Below, in pieces: positions 25,574-35,575 of a stretch of 64,000 nucleotides of DNA. The stretch covers positions 1 through 64,000 of the forward strand of contig NZ_KN322981.1 of assembly GCF_000774145.1 (NCBI RefSeq). Reading direction: 5' to 3'. The notes under the pieces were generated by a model that was not told the DNA's origin, ran no database searches, and was given only the letters and a program-made list of their open reading frames with translations. Position 1 is the first letter of the stretch; each line of letters begins with the position of its first letter. Source of the stretch: Pseudomonas mediterranea CFBP 5447. GTDB taxonomy: Bacteria > Pseudomonadota > Gammaproteobacteria > Pseudomonadales > Pseudomonadaceae. A program made the translations under genes and the position numbers.

Positions 25574-28500
25574 AGATGCATCAACCGTTCATGGCTGGCT
25601 CTCGCTTGATCCAACAGGCGGTCAGACAGCACCCCCGCTATATCGCTACCCACCAAGGGCGGACGCAGTCGCATCAGGTAATCAAATAGTTGCCCGGCCA
25701 GTTCCTCCTGTGCTGCTCGTTTGCGTGGGCTCCAGATATCGCGGTGGCTTTGGAGCTCCCCCACCAACAGATCGACCAGCTCCACTGTCACATCTTTCAA
25801 ACGCAGCAGCTCGGCGGGCTGTGGATTGGCGTCGGCACATACCACATCCAGCAGGGTGCGCAGAAAGGGAGCATAGTGCTCCGGCAGATCCGGGGGGCTG
25901 TGGTCATCGCTCATTTGACCGCTGCGCAGCTCGTTGATGATCTTCTGCATCTGTTCAACCAACTGATCCCACTGCTCGCCCAGCGACTTGAGCAGCTCGT
26001 TCAGGCGTTCGGACAGCTTGCGATAGAGCACCGGATCTTCATCAGTATGCTTGCGCACATGCGAGCGAATGGCGTGCTCCATCTCTGAGGCCTTGGCGCG
26101 GTCGTTGACGCTTCGCGACAACTGTTTCTCGAAGTCTGCATCGGTGAGCTGGATCGGCGGAATCTTCGGGTCGATGCCCAGTGAGATAACATGATCGTCG
26201 ATCAGTTTGCGCACCTTGGCACCGACATCCTTGCCCAATTGCGGCAGGTCCTTGTAGCGTCCGCGCGCACGTGCATGGCTGTAGGCCAGGCGCTTGGCAT
26301 CCTTGACGAAGGGCAGGGCCTCGGGGCGTGGCAGTACGGTGTCCAATGAGTCGAGGAACGCTTTGAGCTTTACCGCAAATTCGGCGCGCACCTTTTCCGA
26401 CTCCAGTGCGGCAATGCAGGCTTCGGCATCTTCCAGCGACTCGATGCCCTGGCGACGCAGCACATCCACTACGCGCAGATGACGATCTCGCAGTACCGGC
26501 ACCTCGTCCTTGATGCTGCTCAGCGCACCTTCGATATCCTCGTCGGCATAGGCTGCCAGGGCTTCGCGCAGGTGGTTGGCGACCCCATAGTAGTCGACCA
26601 CGATGCCACAATGCTTGCCGAAACCAGTACGGTTGACCCGGGCAATGGCTTGCAGCAGCTCGGCTTCCTTGATTGGCCGGTCAAGGTACATGACCCCTTC
26701 GATGGGGGCGTCAAAGCCAGTGAGTAACATAGACTTAACGATCAGGAAAGCCAGCGGGTCGGCCTTGCCCGGCTGCTCATGATTCAGGGGCTTCTTGAAG
26801 CGCTGGATCAGCAGCTCGTGCTTGCTGGCATCCGTCCAGGTTTTCCACTCGGCCGGATCGTTATTTGAGCTGGAAATAATCGGTGCGAATTCCAGGCTGC
26901 GTAGCCTGTCGCGATAGCGCCACGCCTGCACGCGCGCCTTCAGCTTGGGAGGACGCTGGCACAGTGCTTCATCGTCAAGGTCCTTGTCGGCTGCTGGCAG
27001 CGCTTCAGCCTCGGCCAGCAATTCATCACGGGCGGCCTGCAGCGCATGGAAATAGCGGATTGCCGCAATCCGGCTATAGGCTACTACCTGCGCCTTGTAT
27101 CCATTGGGCAGGATATTGGTGACGTAATGTCTGAGGATGTCGCGCGCCTTATCTGCAATCAGCGCGGGGGCATCAAAGATATGGCCTTTGGTGGCGTATT
27201 TTTTCTTGATCAGCTCCAGCTCGTCCTGACTGTGCTCGCGGAACAAATCCTCGAACAGTTCATCCAGGCTCGCTCCATCTTTTAATGCGCCCTGGGCAGT
27301 GCGTCCTTCGTAAAGCACCGGCACTGTAGCGCCATCTGCCTCGGCTTCCTTGATGGTGTATTTGTCGATGAACGCGCCGAAAATTTCGTGGGTGCGTTTC
27401 TTATCGCCCATGATGATAGGTGTACCGGTAAAGCCTATGCGCACGCAGTTGGGCAGGCCCGCCAGCAGGTTTGCCTGCAGATCGCCGGCCTGGGTGCGGT
27501 GCGCCTCATCGATCAATACCAGAATGCTCTCGTCGTGGTTGAGCACCTCGAACGGCTTGTTCACAAGATAGGGCACGCGCTTTTCTGCGGCTTTGAGGGG
27601 GGGAGCAGCTTGCGCCGGGATCGGCGCCTCTCCATCGTCCTCCTGCTCGGGATTGCGATACTTCTGAATGGTGGCGAATACCAGGCCTGGGCCCTGGCGG
27701 CGTGCCAAGGCTTTAACACCCTCGATATTGGAGGCCACCTCCGGCAGTTCACCGCTCAGAGTGGCGGTGGCGGCGAGCTGGTTTTGCAGGTCTTTACGGT
27801 CAGTGACCACGATGATCTTGAAGCGTCGCAGCTGTGTATCCGTGCGCATCTTACGCACCAGAAATACCATGGTCAGGCTTTTGCCCGAGCCTTGAGTGTG
27901 CCAAACGATGCCACCGCGCTGGTCGCTTTCGCCATGCTCAAGACGTGTCTGCCCGCGTTTCATGCGGGTCACGGTACGGTTCACTGCGCGGTACTGCTGG
28001 TAGCGGCAGACCGTTTTGATGGTCTGCCCGCCAACTTGCATAAACAACATGAAGTGCCTGATCAAATCGAGCAGGTGGGCCGGCGTCAGCATGCCTGCCA
28101 CCAAGCGTTCCTGCTCGGACAGCTTGGCCTTGCCCAGTTGTTCGGCTACTGACTGCTCGCTGCCGTTGCCCTCCGGGCCAACCACCGTTTTCCATTGAGA
28201 GAAATGCCCGAAGCCGGCCCCAATGCAGCCCACTCGTGCTTCGTCGTAGCTACTGGCGACCAATAGCTGCACACTGGCGAATAGAGTCTCGTTGCCCTCG
28301 TTCTCCTCGACCTCGAAGGCCGCCTTGCGCTGGTTGCTGTAACGACGTAATTGATCGACAGCCTCGGCCAGCGGTTCTGGGACGGATGGGCTCTTGCACT
28401 CCACCACCACCAACGGTATGCCGTTCACTAGCAACACCAGATCCGGGACGATAAATTTCTTGCCGCTGTTATACCCAGGCGGGCAATCCACTCGGAATTG

Positions 28501-28896
28501 GTTGATCACACTGAAGTGGTTATTGGCTGGCGTGGTCCAGTCGATGTACTGGATGGTCTGACCACGCCCGCCTTCCCAGCCCGGGAGGCCGTCGACAGTG
28601 ATGCCTTTGAGCAGCAGCTCAGTGACCGTCTGGTTAGCTTCCATCAGCTTGCCGGCGCCTACACGGGTAATGGCCGCCAGTGCTTCGGCAATGCGCTGCT
28701 CGTCCAACCATGGCTGACCGTCACGCAGGTTGATGGCACGTAAGTGCTCTGCCAGAGCGGCCCGCTGAATCACTTCATTGAAACTGCTGCGGCCAGTGAT
28801 GGCCGGGTCGTCGAGGCTGCCCTCGATATGCTTCCAGTTCAGTCCCTGTAATTGAGCCACAAAGGGTTTTTCGACGTCATCCAATTCCCAGCCCAC
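25570..28896 (-). CDS. hsdR: Type I restriction enzyme, R (endonuclease/translocase) subunit
   Basis: 1,108 aa. HSDR_N nuclease domain with the PD-(D/E)xK core VPDLVLLV and VVVECKSP (about residues 150-168). Superfamily-2 ATPase with Walker A HTQGSGKS (about 330-340), DEAH box LIDEAHR (about 461) and FTGTP. The C-terminal 300 residues are helical and bind the HsdMS core. It cuts unmodified DNA far from the recognition site after ATP-driven translocation. Start is GTG with AAAGGAG upstream; it stands 97 nt downstream of the AlbA-type gene, separated by a decamer tandem repeat, and overlaps the YgjP gene by 4 nt. Confidence 0.95.
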   Translation of the reverse strand: MGWELDDVEKPFVAQLQGLNWKHIEGSLDDPAITGRSSFNEVIQRAALAEHLRAINLRDGQPWLDEQRIAEALAAITRVGAGKLMEANQTVTELLLKGITVDGLPGWEGGRGQTIQYIDWTTPANNHFSVINQFRVDCPPGYNSGKKFIVPDLVLLVNGIPLVVVECKSPSVPEPLAEAVDQLRRYSNQRKAAFEVEENEGNETLFASVQLLVASSYDEARVGCIGAGFGHFSQWKTVVGPEGNGSEQSVAEQLGKAKLSEQERLVAGMLTPAHLLDLIRHFMLFMQVGGQTIKTVCRYQQYRAVNRTVTRMKRGQTRLEHGESDQRGGIVWHTQGSGKSLTMVFLVRKMRTDTQLRRFKIIVVTDRKDLQNQLAATATLSGELPEVASNIEGVKALARRQGPGLVFATIQKYRNPEQEDDGEAPIPAQAAPPLKAAEKRVPYLVNKPFEVLNHDESILVLIDEAHRTQAGDLQANLLAGLPNCVRIGFTGTPIIMGDKKRTHEIFGAFIDKYTIKEAEADGATVPVLYEGRTAQGALKDGASLDELFEDLFREHSQDELELIKKKYATKGHIFDAPALIADKARDILRHYVTNILPNGYKAQVVAYSRIAAIRYFHALQAARDELLAEAEALPAADKDLDDEALCQRPPKLKARVQAWRYRDRLRSLEFAPIISSSNNDPAEWKTWTDASKHELLIQRFKKPLNHEQPGKADPLAFLIVKSMLLTGFDAPIEGVMYLDRPIKEAELLQAIARVNRTGFGKHCGIVVDYYGVANHLREALAAYADEDIEGALSSIKDEVPVLRDRHLRVVDVLRRQGIESLEDAEACIAALESEKVRAEFAVKLKAFLDSLDTVLPRPEALPFVKDAKRLAYSHARARGRYKDLPQLGKDVGAKVRKLIDDHVISLGIDPKIPPIQLTDADFEKQLSRSVNDRAKASEMEHAIRSHVRKHTDEDPVLYRKLSERLNELLKSLGEQWDQLVEQMQKIINELRSGQMSDDHSPPDLPEHYAPFLRTLLDVVCADANPQPAELLRLKDVTVELVDLLVGELQSHRDIWSPRKRAAQEELAGQLFDYLMRLRPPLVGSDIAGVLSDRLLDQARASHERLMHL

Positions 28897-28930
28897 GGTT
28901 ACTCCTTTAATCCAGTTCAGGCGTGTATGG

Positions 28931-29000
28931 GCTCATACAGGCTTATAGCGGCTCATTCCGGCTCATTCCGGCTCATTCCGGCTCATTTTTGCTCACTCCA
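28931..29000. repeat. Seven-unit 10-bp tandem repeat in front of hsdR
   Basis: Unit GCTCATTCCG (plus strand): three exact copies at 28951-28980 and degenerate copies on both sides (GCTCATACAG, GCTTATAGCG, GCTCATTTTT, GCTCACTCCA). It begins 35 nt upstream of the hsdR start and overlaps the end of the AlbA-type gene. Confidence 0.85.
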
Positions 29001-30654
29001 AGGCGCCAAGAGTGTAGGCTGCCCCTCGATTCTTGCCGCTCTGTGTAATGGCGCCTTTATTTTTCAGCTTTTTCAGCAGCTTGGCCGCCTGGTCAGTTGA
29101 TATGCGACATAGCCCCATGACCTCGGCACGTTTGATTTGTCCATGCTGCTGCACGTAGTTCAACACCATCTGCTCATGTTGAATGGGTGTGAAGCCTGCT
29201 TGGCGGGTATAGCCGGCCTTGTCGCCCACGGCCTGGTACAGGCTGGCCGACAGTGTATAGCTGCGCCCTCGGGTAGAACCGTGGGCCTCGATCAAGCCGG
29301 CTTCAGTCAGTGCTTCCAAGGTGCGCTTGGCGCTAGCGGTGTCGCGCTGGATCTGTACGGCCAACTCGTCAGCTGTGACGCGCTTGCTTTCGCGTAGGGC
29401 GGCCAGGGCGATCAGGCTGTCAATGGGCAGCTCGGCATTGGTGGAGCGCTCGTGCTCGACTACCAGGCGGCGGAAATCGAGGTCGGCCTCTGCGGTGGGT
29501 AGGCGCAACACCACGCTCTGGGCGGTGGTGTAACTATAGTCCGGGGCCGGCCGGCCGAACTTGAGCATGCCGCGGAAAATCTTGTCCACGCCTCGGCCAG
29601 AGCGTTCGACCACGCCGACTCGCTTCATGGCGTCGGCCAGGGCCGGGTTGCGCGGGCGCGGTTCGGTCACCAGCAGGTTGGCCAGGGTCACGCCATCGAC
29701 CAGGCCGCCGGGGTTGCTGACCACCAGGGCATCGTCCTCCAGGCGCACATGCACCGCGCCTCTGCCATGATAGTCACGGTGGACCAAGGCATTGGCTACG
29801 GCTTCACGGAAGGCGCCGAGGTCGACCTTCGGTACTGGCACGCGGAACAGGCCGACCTGTAGTTCTTCCTCTGGGTTGTAGGGACGGAAGTTGGTTTCCA
29901 GCCAGTCCAGCGCCTTGAGCAATGGGAAGCGGCGAAACTCGTTGAAGCGCACGGCCTGCTGGGCCAACACTTGGAAAGCGAACTCATGGGTGGGCACCAG
30001 TTGGCGCAGGGAGGTTTCCCGGCCGATCAGTAGCAGACCGGTAAGAGTCGGCACACGCGTACCGTCCGGTTGGCGCGCCGTGAGCAGCAGTGCGCCGTCC
30101 AGGGCTTCATCGTCCAGTTCCAACAGCACTCGGTCGCCGCCGTATTGCTGCACTGCCTGGCGCAGACGTTCGCGTTCCAGCGGGTCGAGGTCGGAAAGGG
30201 TGGCGCCGGACACCGGCTGGGCGGAGACGTCGAGCAGGCCGAAGTTGCTTGCGCGGCTACTGCGCTCATGGGGCAGCATGGCTACGCATTCGGGAGTGCC
30301 GTCGTGTTTCAAGCGGCGGCGCAGGTAAACGCCGCCCGTGGTGGCCACCTCGCCATGGGCTTTGGGTACATGAATGCGCGTCACGGTCACACCATCCAGA
30401 TCGAGCGCCTCGGCCTGTACGTTAAGCGACGGCGAGGTGCGCGCTGCGACCATGCCGGCCAAGCCCTCCTGCAGGCGGTGTTCGGCATGCAGGCCGGAGG
30501 GTGTGCCGTCATCTTCGACGCCCAACCACAGCTCGCCGCCCTCGGCATTGGCTAGGCAAACCAGTGCCTCGATCAGCTCACGGTCGGGGAGCTTGCTGCG
30601 GTCGCTCTTGAATTCGACGGTGAGGGATTCGCGGGGCGGTAGGCGCTGGGACAT
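28993..30654 (-). CDS. Schlafen AlbA_2-type ATP-binding protein within the hsd operon
   Basis: 553 aa. The N-terminal AlbA_2 (Schlafen-like) domain occupies residues 5-130 (LTVEFKSDRS, then ANAEGGELWLGVEDDGTP). A HATPase_c-like domain follows (ALVHRDYHGRGAVHVRLEDD, NPGG, GRGVDKIFR). Winged-helix DNA-binding elements lie at the C-terminus (IKRAEVMGLCRISTDQAAKLLKKL). Such genes are frequent passengers between hsdS and hsdR. They may be regulators or a second defence function; the sequence does not decide. It begins 5 nt after the hsdS stop. Confidence 0.87.
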   Translation of the reverse strand: MSQRLPPRESLTVEFKSDRSKLPDRELIEALVCLANAEGGELWLGVEDDGTPSGLHAEHRLQEGLAGMVAARTSPSLNVQAEALDLDGVTVTRIHVPKAHGEVATTGGVYLRRRLKHDGTPECVAMLPHERSSRASNFGLLDVSAQPVSGATLSDLDPLERERLRQAVQQYGGDRVLLELDDEALDGALLLTARQPDGTRVPTLTGLLLIGRETSLRQLVPTHEFAFQVLAQQAVRFNEFRRFPLLKALDWLETNFRPYNPEEELQVGLFRVPVPKVDLGAFREAVANALVHRDYHGRGAVHVRLEDDALVVSNPGGLVDGVTLANLLVTEPRPRNPALADAMKRVGVVERSGRGVDKIFRGMLKFGRPAPDYSYTTAQSVVLRLPTAEADLDFRRLVVEHERSTNAELPIDSLIALAALRESKRVTADELAVQIQRDTASAKRTLEALTEAGLIEAHGSTRGRSYTLSASLYQAVGDKAGYTRQAGFTPIQHEQMVLNYVQQHGQIKRAEVMGLCRISTDQAAKLLKKLKNKGAITQSGKNRGAAYTLGALE

Positions 30655-30659
30655 ATCAA

Positions 30660-31979
30660 TCAGGCCTCCTTTAGTGCGGCCGCTTTCTGCATGGATTCTA
30701 ATAGCGGGGTGACGCGGACGCGGCCGGTTAGGAGGTCGTCCGTTAGGCCCAGCTTCAAGCTACGTAGCTGATGAGCCAATCCTTCCTCTCGGACTAATCG
30801 CTCGTATGCACACGCGATCTTGCTATTAATGACTGAAGTCTCGCCTTCTGCAGGCACCGGTACCCAAGAGTTTCGTAGATTTTCGAGGCTCAACCCAGGC
30901 TTGCTCTGGCCATATTGGACAGAAGAAATCTGCTGATTACCAGGCGCTCCTTCAACAAAGTAGTGCGCAGCCAAAAGTGCAAGCTGAGAATCATTGAAGC
31001 GAACCAGCCCTACATGCTGGCTGACAAAGGCAGGCTCATCCCATTCATCTGGCACATGGGTCACATTGCCAACACCATTACCTGTAATCGTGATTAAGAG
31101 GTCTGATGGCTCTAGTTTTGTACGTTCCCCCTCACCTCCAGTCGGCGGTTTCACGAGTTGTCGATCGGCGAAGTCTAAATAGCCCATGCGAATATTCTGG
31201 CTACGCAAGAAGAGAGTTCCGTTCTCCGCATAATAAGCAGCCCAACCTCGAGAACCGCTGGTGATGAGCTTGGTAAGCATGCACAGCGGTGAGGCATTCC
31301 AATCTCTCGGAATCCAGCCCAGCGGCGAGTTCTTATAGAGCTGCGGCGCTTCGCTTTGCGGAGGACGCAATTGGCCGTTGGAGTCGATGCCGCGAGTCAG
31401 CAGGTCGTGCAGCAGGCCTTGCTTGACGGCCTTGAGCTTGTCGATCAGCGACTCAGTTTCTCGGATGGTGGTGTCGAGGGTGTCGAGGATCAGGGCAATC
31501 TTGCTCTGCTCTGTGATTGGCGGAAGCTGAACTGTCATTTCCGCCATCTTGGCTTTGTTGAGTGTAGCCCCCTTTACGGCGTTGTCGGTCACAACGCTCA
31601 GTGCTGCACGGGGGAGGGCGTGATAAAGCCAACTGCCACTCAATGCATCACTTTTAGGCGAAAAGATTGCAATCGCCTCATTGCAATACATTGGCCGGGT
31701 AATGATCGCCGTCCGCCCGACCGTTAACTTGAAACTCATCACCGTGGTGAATGGGTCGATCAGCCTTACATTGCTGCATTTAGCGCCAAGATTGGTGATG
31801 TATTCCTTGGTGTCATCGACATACTTGCCTTTCAGATCGGAAATGGCAATCCAAGGGCTGCCCTCGGGCTTGGTCGCCCAAAATTGTGGTACAGCACGGG
31901 ATGGCGTCCCGCCGATGTTGATTTCTGCAAAGTCGGAGATTTTGACCAGAGGCCAGTCTGGGCGATAAAGATCAGACAT
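30660..31979 (-). CDS. hsdS: Type I restriction-modification, S (specificity) subunit
   Basis: 439 aa. Two target-recognition domains, about 1-150 and 205-370, are each followed by a conserved helix pair: [20 protein letters not shown] then [17 protein letters not shown], and [19 protein letters not shown] with the final [15 protein letters not shown]. It directs both modification and cutting to a bipartite DNA target. The recognition sequence cannot be read from the protein. The ATG overlaps the end of hsdM by 8 nt. GC dips inside both recognition domains, as is common for exchanged domains. Confidence 0.93.
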   Translation of the reverse strand: MSDLYRPDWPLVKISDFAEINIGGTPSRAVPQFWATKPEGSPWIAISDLKGKYVDDTKEYITNLGAKCSNVRLIDPFTTVMSFKLTVGRTAIITRPMYCNEAIAIFSPKSDALSGSWLYHALPRAALSVVTDNAVKGATLNKAKMAEMTVQLPPITEQSKIALILDTLDTTIRETESLIDKLKAVKQGLLHDLLTRGIDSNGQLRPPQSEAPQLYKNSPLGWIPRDWNASPLCMLTKLITSGSRGWAAYYAENGTLFLRSQNIRMGYLDFADRQLVKPPTGGEGERTKLEPSDLLITITGNGVGNVTHVPDEWDEPAFVSQHVGLVRFNDSQLALLAAHYFVEGAPGNQQISSVQYGQSKPGLSLENLRNSWVPVPAEGETSVINSKIACAYERLVREEGLAHQLRSLKLGLTDDLLTGRVRVTPLLESMQKAAALKEA

Positions 31980-34473
31980 ACCCCAACCCCCTCAAGAACC
32001 CCTGCAGCGCCACCGCCGCCGCATCGCGTTTATGCTCGATTTCGTTAAGCGTAACTCGGTACTTATCCCACCAGTTCTCGAAAACGGTGATGATCTGCGT
32101 GCGCTGGGCGGCAATATAACGCTCGACGATGGTCTGCATATCGTTGTGCAGAATGGTCAGCAACAGATCGGCGGCCTGTGCCTCGTCCAGACCGTCGACG
32201 GCCTGATTGAGGTGGCTGGCGAAGTTTTCCTGCTGAGTTTTGAGCTGTTTCTTAATCTTCGCCAATTCGGCCTTCCAGGACTTTAGCTGGGCTTTGTCAA
32301 TGGAGTTCTCCTCATCGTCGACATCCGCTGCGCAGTCGGCCTCGTCAGCCTCTTCCTCTTCCTCTTTGGCTGGGGCTGCTGCCTTGAGCTGGCTGTCTAG
32401 TTCGCCCTTTTTAGCTTCTAGCTCGGTCAGCTCGGCAACGAAATCGCTGAGCAGAAACTTCACTAGCTTGTGCTCCAGCGGGCTTTGCTTGCTGGCTTTG
32501 TCTTCCAAGGCGGTGATGATGCTGGTACGCCAGGCGTCGATCACGCCCCGGCTGCCGCGCGCCATCAAACCGAGAAAATCGTATTTGCTCTGGTACCAGA
32601 AGCCGGCGACGATGCCCCGAATCTGGAAGGGGTCGAGCAGGCCGACGCCTTCGAGCGTCTGGCTAAAGCTGGCCAGCAGTTCGGCGCGCAACTGGATCAG
32701 CGCGGCGCTGTTATCCAACTTCCCAGCCAGAGCAGTGATATGCGGGCTGTATGCGCGCCACCAGGTCTCGAAAGCCTCACTCAGGGCGGCTTCCTTGGCC
32801 TGCAGGCCGGCATTGCCTTCGATGGCCGGTTTAAGGTCGGTGCGGCGGCTTAATTCGTTGCGAAAGTCTAAGTAATGCGCATCACGCGCCACGAATAGGT
32901 CATTCGGGTCGAGGCCGTGGGTGGCGAACAGCGGAGCTTTCACGTCGACTTCGGCCTTGGGCACCCCGCCCAGCAGGTGAGCACGCACATCATGCGGCTC
33001 GGGCGGCGGTGCGTTATCCACGTAGCGGCGGATATTCAGGTTGTAATCGTTGTCGCGCAGTGTGGCGATATCCACCACGTCGCTAAGACCGTTGATCCGG
33101 CGAAATTCGTCGAAGGCGGTGGTGATCTTTTCAATGTGCTCGGGCAGCAGGTAGTTCTGCGCACGGCCCTCAAAGTATTCGCGGTCGGCGTTGATAAACA
33201 GCACCTTGCTCTGGCGCTCGGCAGGCTTGGCGCTGACACGGTTGGCGCCTTCCTGCTTTTGTTGGCGCAGGATGAGGATGCATGCCGGAATGCCGGTGCC
33301 ATAGAACAGGTTGGCCGGCAAGCCGATCACTGCTTCGAGCAGGTCGTTCTCGATAATGCCGGCGCGGATGCCGCGTTCCTCTCCGCCCCGGAACAGCACT
33401 CCGTGGGGCAGTACGGTGGCGATCATGCCCTCGTCGCGGGTCACGGCGAGCATGTGCTGGAGGAACATCAGGTCGGCTTTTTTCGAGCCCAGCGGCACCT
33501 CGCCGAAGCAGAAGCGTTGCTCGCGGAATGTCGGGTTCCAGGACAGGCTGCCATCCGGGCTTTTTTCGGTATGACCCCAGTTGATGGAGAATGGCGGGTT
33601 GGTGAGGACTCGGTCGAAGCGGCGCAGTTCGCCGCCCTCGATATGCCGAGGGTCAGCCAGGGTATCTTCGTTCTCCAGCCAAGCGTTGCTGATGCCGTGC
33701 AGCAGCATGTTCATCTGCGCGATGGACCAGACGGTGCCGTTGAATTCCTGGCCAAACAGGTTGGCCTTGCGGCCATCCTCGCCGTGCTCGTCGATATATT
33801 CCTTGGCAGCGATCAACATACCGCCCGAGCCGCAGCAGGGGTCATAGACATCGTGGTCTAGGGTCGGCTTGAGCAGTTGCACCATCAGTCTCACCACCGG
33901 GCGTGGCGTATAGAACTCGCCGCCTTTTTTTCCGGCCGAGTCGGCGAACTCTGCGATCAGGTACTCATAGGCTGCCCCGAGCAGGTCAGGGAATTCGAAG
34001 TCACTGTTACGCAGGCGCACTTCACCAAAGTGGGTGATGAGTTGGCGCAGCTTCTGATCGGGAATCTTGCTCTGGCCTACTTTGCGGGTGAAGTCGATGT
34101 GCTCCAGCACCCCTTCCAGGGAAACGTTATTTTCCTCGATGCCACCCAGCGCTTTGTTGAGCAAGTTGCCGACGTTGATGTGAGCTTCGTTGAGCAAATA
34201 CTTGAAGCGCGAATGGCTGGGCACCCAAAAATTGCCATCACGCTTGTACCAGCGCGGGTTTTCCGCTGTTACAAAGGCTTCGGCCTTGCTCTTCCCAGCG
34301 TTTATCTCGTCGGCAACGACCTGCTCATAGCGCTCCTCAAATACGTCGGAGCAGCGCTTGAGGAACAGCATGCCAAAAATGTATTCCTTGAACTCTGAGG
34401 CATCCATCTTGCCGCGCAGAATATCGGCAGCCTTGAACAGATGGCGTTCCAGTTGTTGCAGCGTGAGGGGCAT
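31972..34473 (-). CDS. hsdM: Type I restriction-modification, M (adenine methyltransferase) subunit, long form
   Basis: 833 aa. HsdM_N helical domain (residues 5-150), then an N6-adenine methyltransferase: [21 protein letters not shown]-binding [13 protein letters not shown] (about 214) and the catalytic NPPF (about 291). It is about 300 residues longer than the classical EcoKI-type subunit. The extension contains an acidic run ([20 protein letters not shown]) and a coiled coil ([19 protein letters not shown]). First gene of the leftward operon hsdM-hsdS-AlbA-hsdR-ygjP. The start at 34473 has a weak ribosome site. Confidence 0.94.
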   Translation of the reverse strand: MPLTLQQLERHLFKAADILRGKMDASEFKEYIFGMLFLKRCSDVFEERYEQVVADEINAGKSKAEAFVTAENPRWYKRDGNFWVPSHSRFKYLLNEAHINVGNLLNKALGGIEENNVSLEGVLEHIDFTRKVGQSKIPDQKLRQLITHFGEVRLRNSDFEFPDLLGAAYEYLIAEFADSAGKKGGEFYTPRPVVRLMVQLLKPTLDHDVYDPCCGSGGMLIAAKEYIDEHGEDGRKANLFGQEFNGTVWSIAQMNMLLHGISNAWLENEDTLADPRHIEGGELRRFDRVLTNPPFSINWGHTEKSPDGSLSWNPTFREQRFCFGEVPLGSKKADLMFLQHMLAVTRDEGMIATVLPHGVLFRGGEERGIRAGIIENDLLEAVIGLPANLFYGTGIPACILILRQQKQEGANRVSAKPAERQSKVLFINADREYFEGRAQNYLLPEHIEKITTAFDEFRRINGLSDVVDIATLRDNDYNLNIRRYVDNAPPPEPHDVRAHLLGGVPKAEVDVKAPLFATHGLDPNDLFVARDAHYLDFRNELSRRTDLKPAIEGNAGLQAKEAALSEAFETWWRAYSPHITALAGKLDNSAALIQLRAELLASFSQTLEGVGLLDPFQIRGIVAGFWYQSKYDFLGLMARGSRGVIDAWRTSIITALEDKASKQSPLEHKLVKFLLSDFVAELTELEAKKGELDSQLKAAAPAKEEEEEADEADCAADVDDEENSIDKAQLKSWKAELAKIKKQLKTQQENFASHLNQAVDGLDEAQAADLLLTILHNDMQTIVERYIAAQRTQIITVFENWWDKYRVTLNEIEHKRDAAAVALQGFLRGLGYV

Positions 34474-34905
34474 TGCGGAATCTCTTGTGGATACTCAGGG
34501 AGCGGATGCCGATCCTGATGGTATTAAATGCCGGTGATTGTATCCCAATCCTCGCTCGGTACTGAGCAGTCTCGGTTGCGCGGAGTCAGATTAGGCGCTT
34601 AGCGCAAGCTGTACTGAGTTTTTCATGTCTGCGACTTCGCACTGATGCCCATATCAGCGTGAAGGGCCCTGGGCTGTTCGCCATAAGCGAACTGCTGTAT
34701 CCCCAGTCGGGTACGGGCTGCAGAGCTACTTAGTCCACCACGCTTTTATGATCACCCGAGGAGGACGCCCCGATTACGTCCCGTTGATTCAACTCGGCGG
34801 CAAATGAGCGTTGGGAGTAGTGAAATTAAGCGAGCCCCAATCGCTAAATCAGAGCACGCCTGGGCATGGAAAGAGTCAAACTTACTGTCTTGCCCGTTGC
34901 CACGA
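34474..34905. other. Intergenic region between the hsd operon and the mobile-element fragment
   Basis: No convincing gene. A TACAAT read leftward at 34537-34542 could be a -10 box for hsdM, without a clear -35. A 69-codon frame from 34804 on the plus strand runs through a terminator and is not credible. Confidence 0.4.
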
Positions 34906-34911
34906 GTCGCG

Positions 34912-34945
34912 AAAAAATCACCTGTCGAAGGACAGGTGATTTTTA
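34912..34945. terminator. Bidirectional intrinsic terminator downstream of the small coiled-coil gene
   Basis: Stem AAAATCACCTGTC with GACAGGTGATTTT (34914-34943), four-base loop, A-run on the left and T-run on the right. The same ACCTGTC/GACAGGT core ends the paralogous gene at 53343. Confidence 0.8.
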
Positions 34946-34969
34946 GGGGGGCAATAAACGCTGAGAAAA

Positions 34970-35296
34970 CTACAAGAAAACTTTCATCGCCCCGATCAAG
35001 ATGCCGACCGTGACTGCGAGCATGGAAGCCATGCGAATGGATAACTTGAGATCAGATTTAGCGATCTCTGCAGTCAGTCGATGATTAGTATTAGCGATCT
35101 CAGCAGTCGCCTTGCCGATTTCAGCAGTTGTTCTACTGATCTCGGCAGTCAACCGCTGGTCAAGATTTGTAAGATCACTTTTCGTAGCGAGTAATGTGAG
35201 CATGTCAGATTCCAATGCTTGGATAACGGCTTCAGCTTTGAGCTCAGGCACGTCGATTGCGCGCAGTGCCTGATACATCGCCAGTTCCATTTTCAT
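34970..35296 (-). CDS. Small coiled-coil protein with C-terminal membrane helix (copy 1)
   Basis: 108 aa from ATG 35296, which has AGGAGG at 35302-35307; the frame is open further upstream but that part overlaps a terminator hairpin. Residues 1-25 (MKMELAMYQALRAIDVPEL) match the paralogue at 53343-53588. The middle is a heptad coiled coil with three near-copies of TAEI (SRTTAEIGKATAEIANTNHRLTAEI contains them). The C-terminus is a membrane helix (MLAVTVGILIGAMKVFL). The layout resembles DUF1640-type proteins. It lies behind the relaxase-like gene, as its paralogue lies behind the replication gene. Confidence 0.75.
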   Translation of the reverse strand: MKMELAMYQALRAIDVPELKAEAVIQALESDMLTLLATKSDLTNLDQRLTAEISRTTAEIGKATAEIANTNHRLTAEIAKSDLKLSIRMASMLAVTVGILIGAMKVFL

Positions 35297-35301
35297 TAAG
35301 G

Positions 35302-35575
35302 CCTCCTGAAATAAAAAAAGGCCTTCCCCACGACGGGAAAGGCCCGTCGTGGGTGGGAAAGTCATGCTTCCATCGACATTCAAGTCGACTGTCCGCGCTG
35401 CCGGAAGCTATGCGGTCATATGATGGATCCTGCGGAGAACCGCAGCGCCGTCTTGAAGATCCTGGCGGCTGGTGCTGAGCGAATCAGCGAGATGCATAGC
35501 AAAAATGCCGCTGGGGGCATTTGCTGTCAATCCGGAAACCGGTTATCGAGTGTTTCCTAATGTTGTGTGAGGCTT
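35302..35575 (-). repeat. Duplicated leader unit, copy 1
   Basis: Shares long blocks with 53591-53846: the terminator hairpin, TCAAGTCGACTGTCCGCG, GGATCCTGCGGA, CCGCAGCGCCGTCTTGA, and CGAGTGTTNCCTAATGTTG (N = T or C). Together with the start of the small gene this makes an imperfect direct repeat of more than 270 bp. Confidence 0.8.
35313..35353 (-). terminator. Intrinsic terminator or attenuator directly before the small coiled-coil gene
   Basis: On the minus strand CCCACGACGGG (35353-35343), a five-base loop, CCCGTCGTGGG (35337-35327), then GAAGGCC and seven T. Only 6 nt later comes AGGAGG and the ATG. It can end the relaxase transcript. The AAGGCC after the hairpin can also pair with GGCCTT in the ribosome site. 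Confidence 0.75.

Noticed and set aside
28931..29000. Decamer array as a CRISPR
   Set aside because: Units are 10 bp with no spacers, and no cas genes are present.
34804..35013. 69-codon plus-strand frame
   Set aside because: Passes through a bidirectional terminator and overlaps the end of the small coiled-coil gene.
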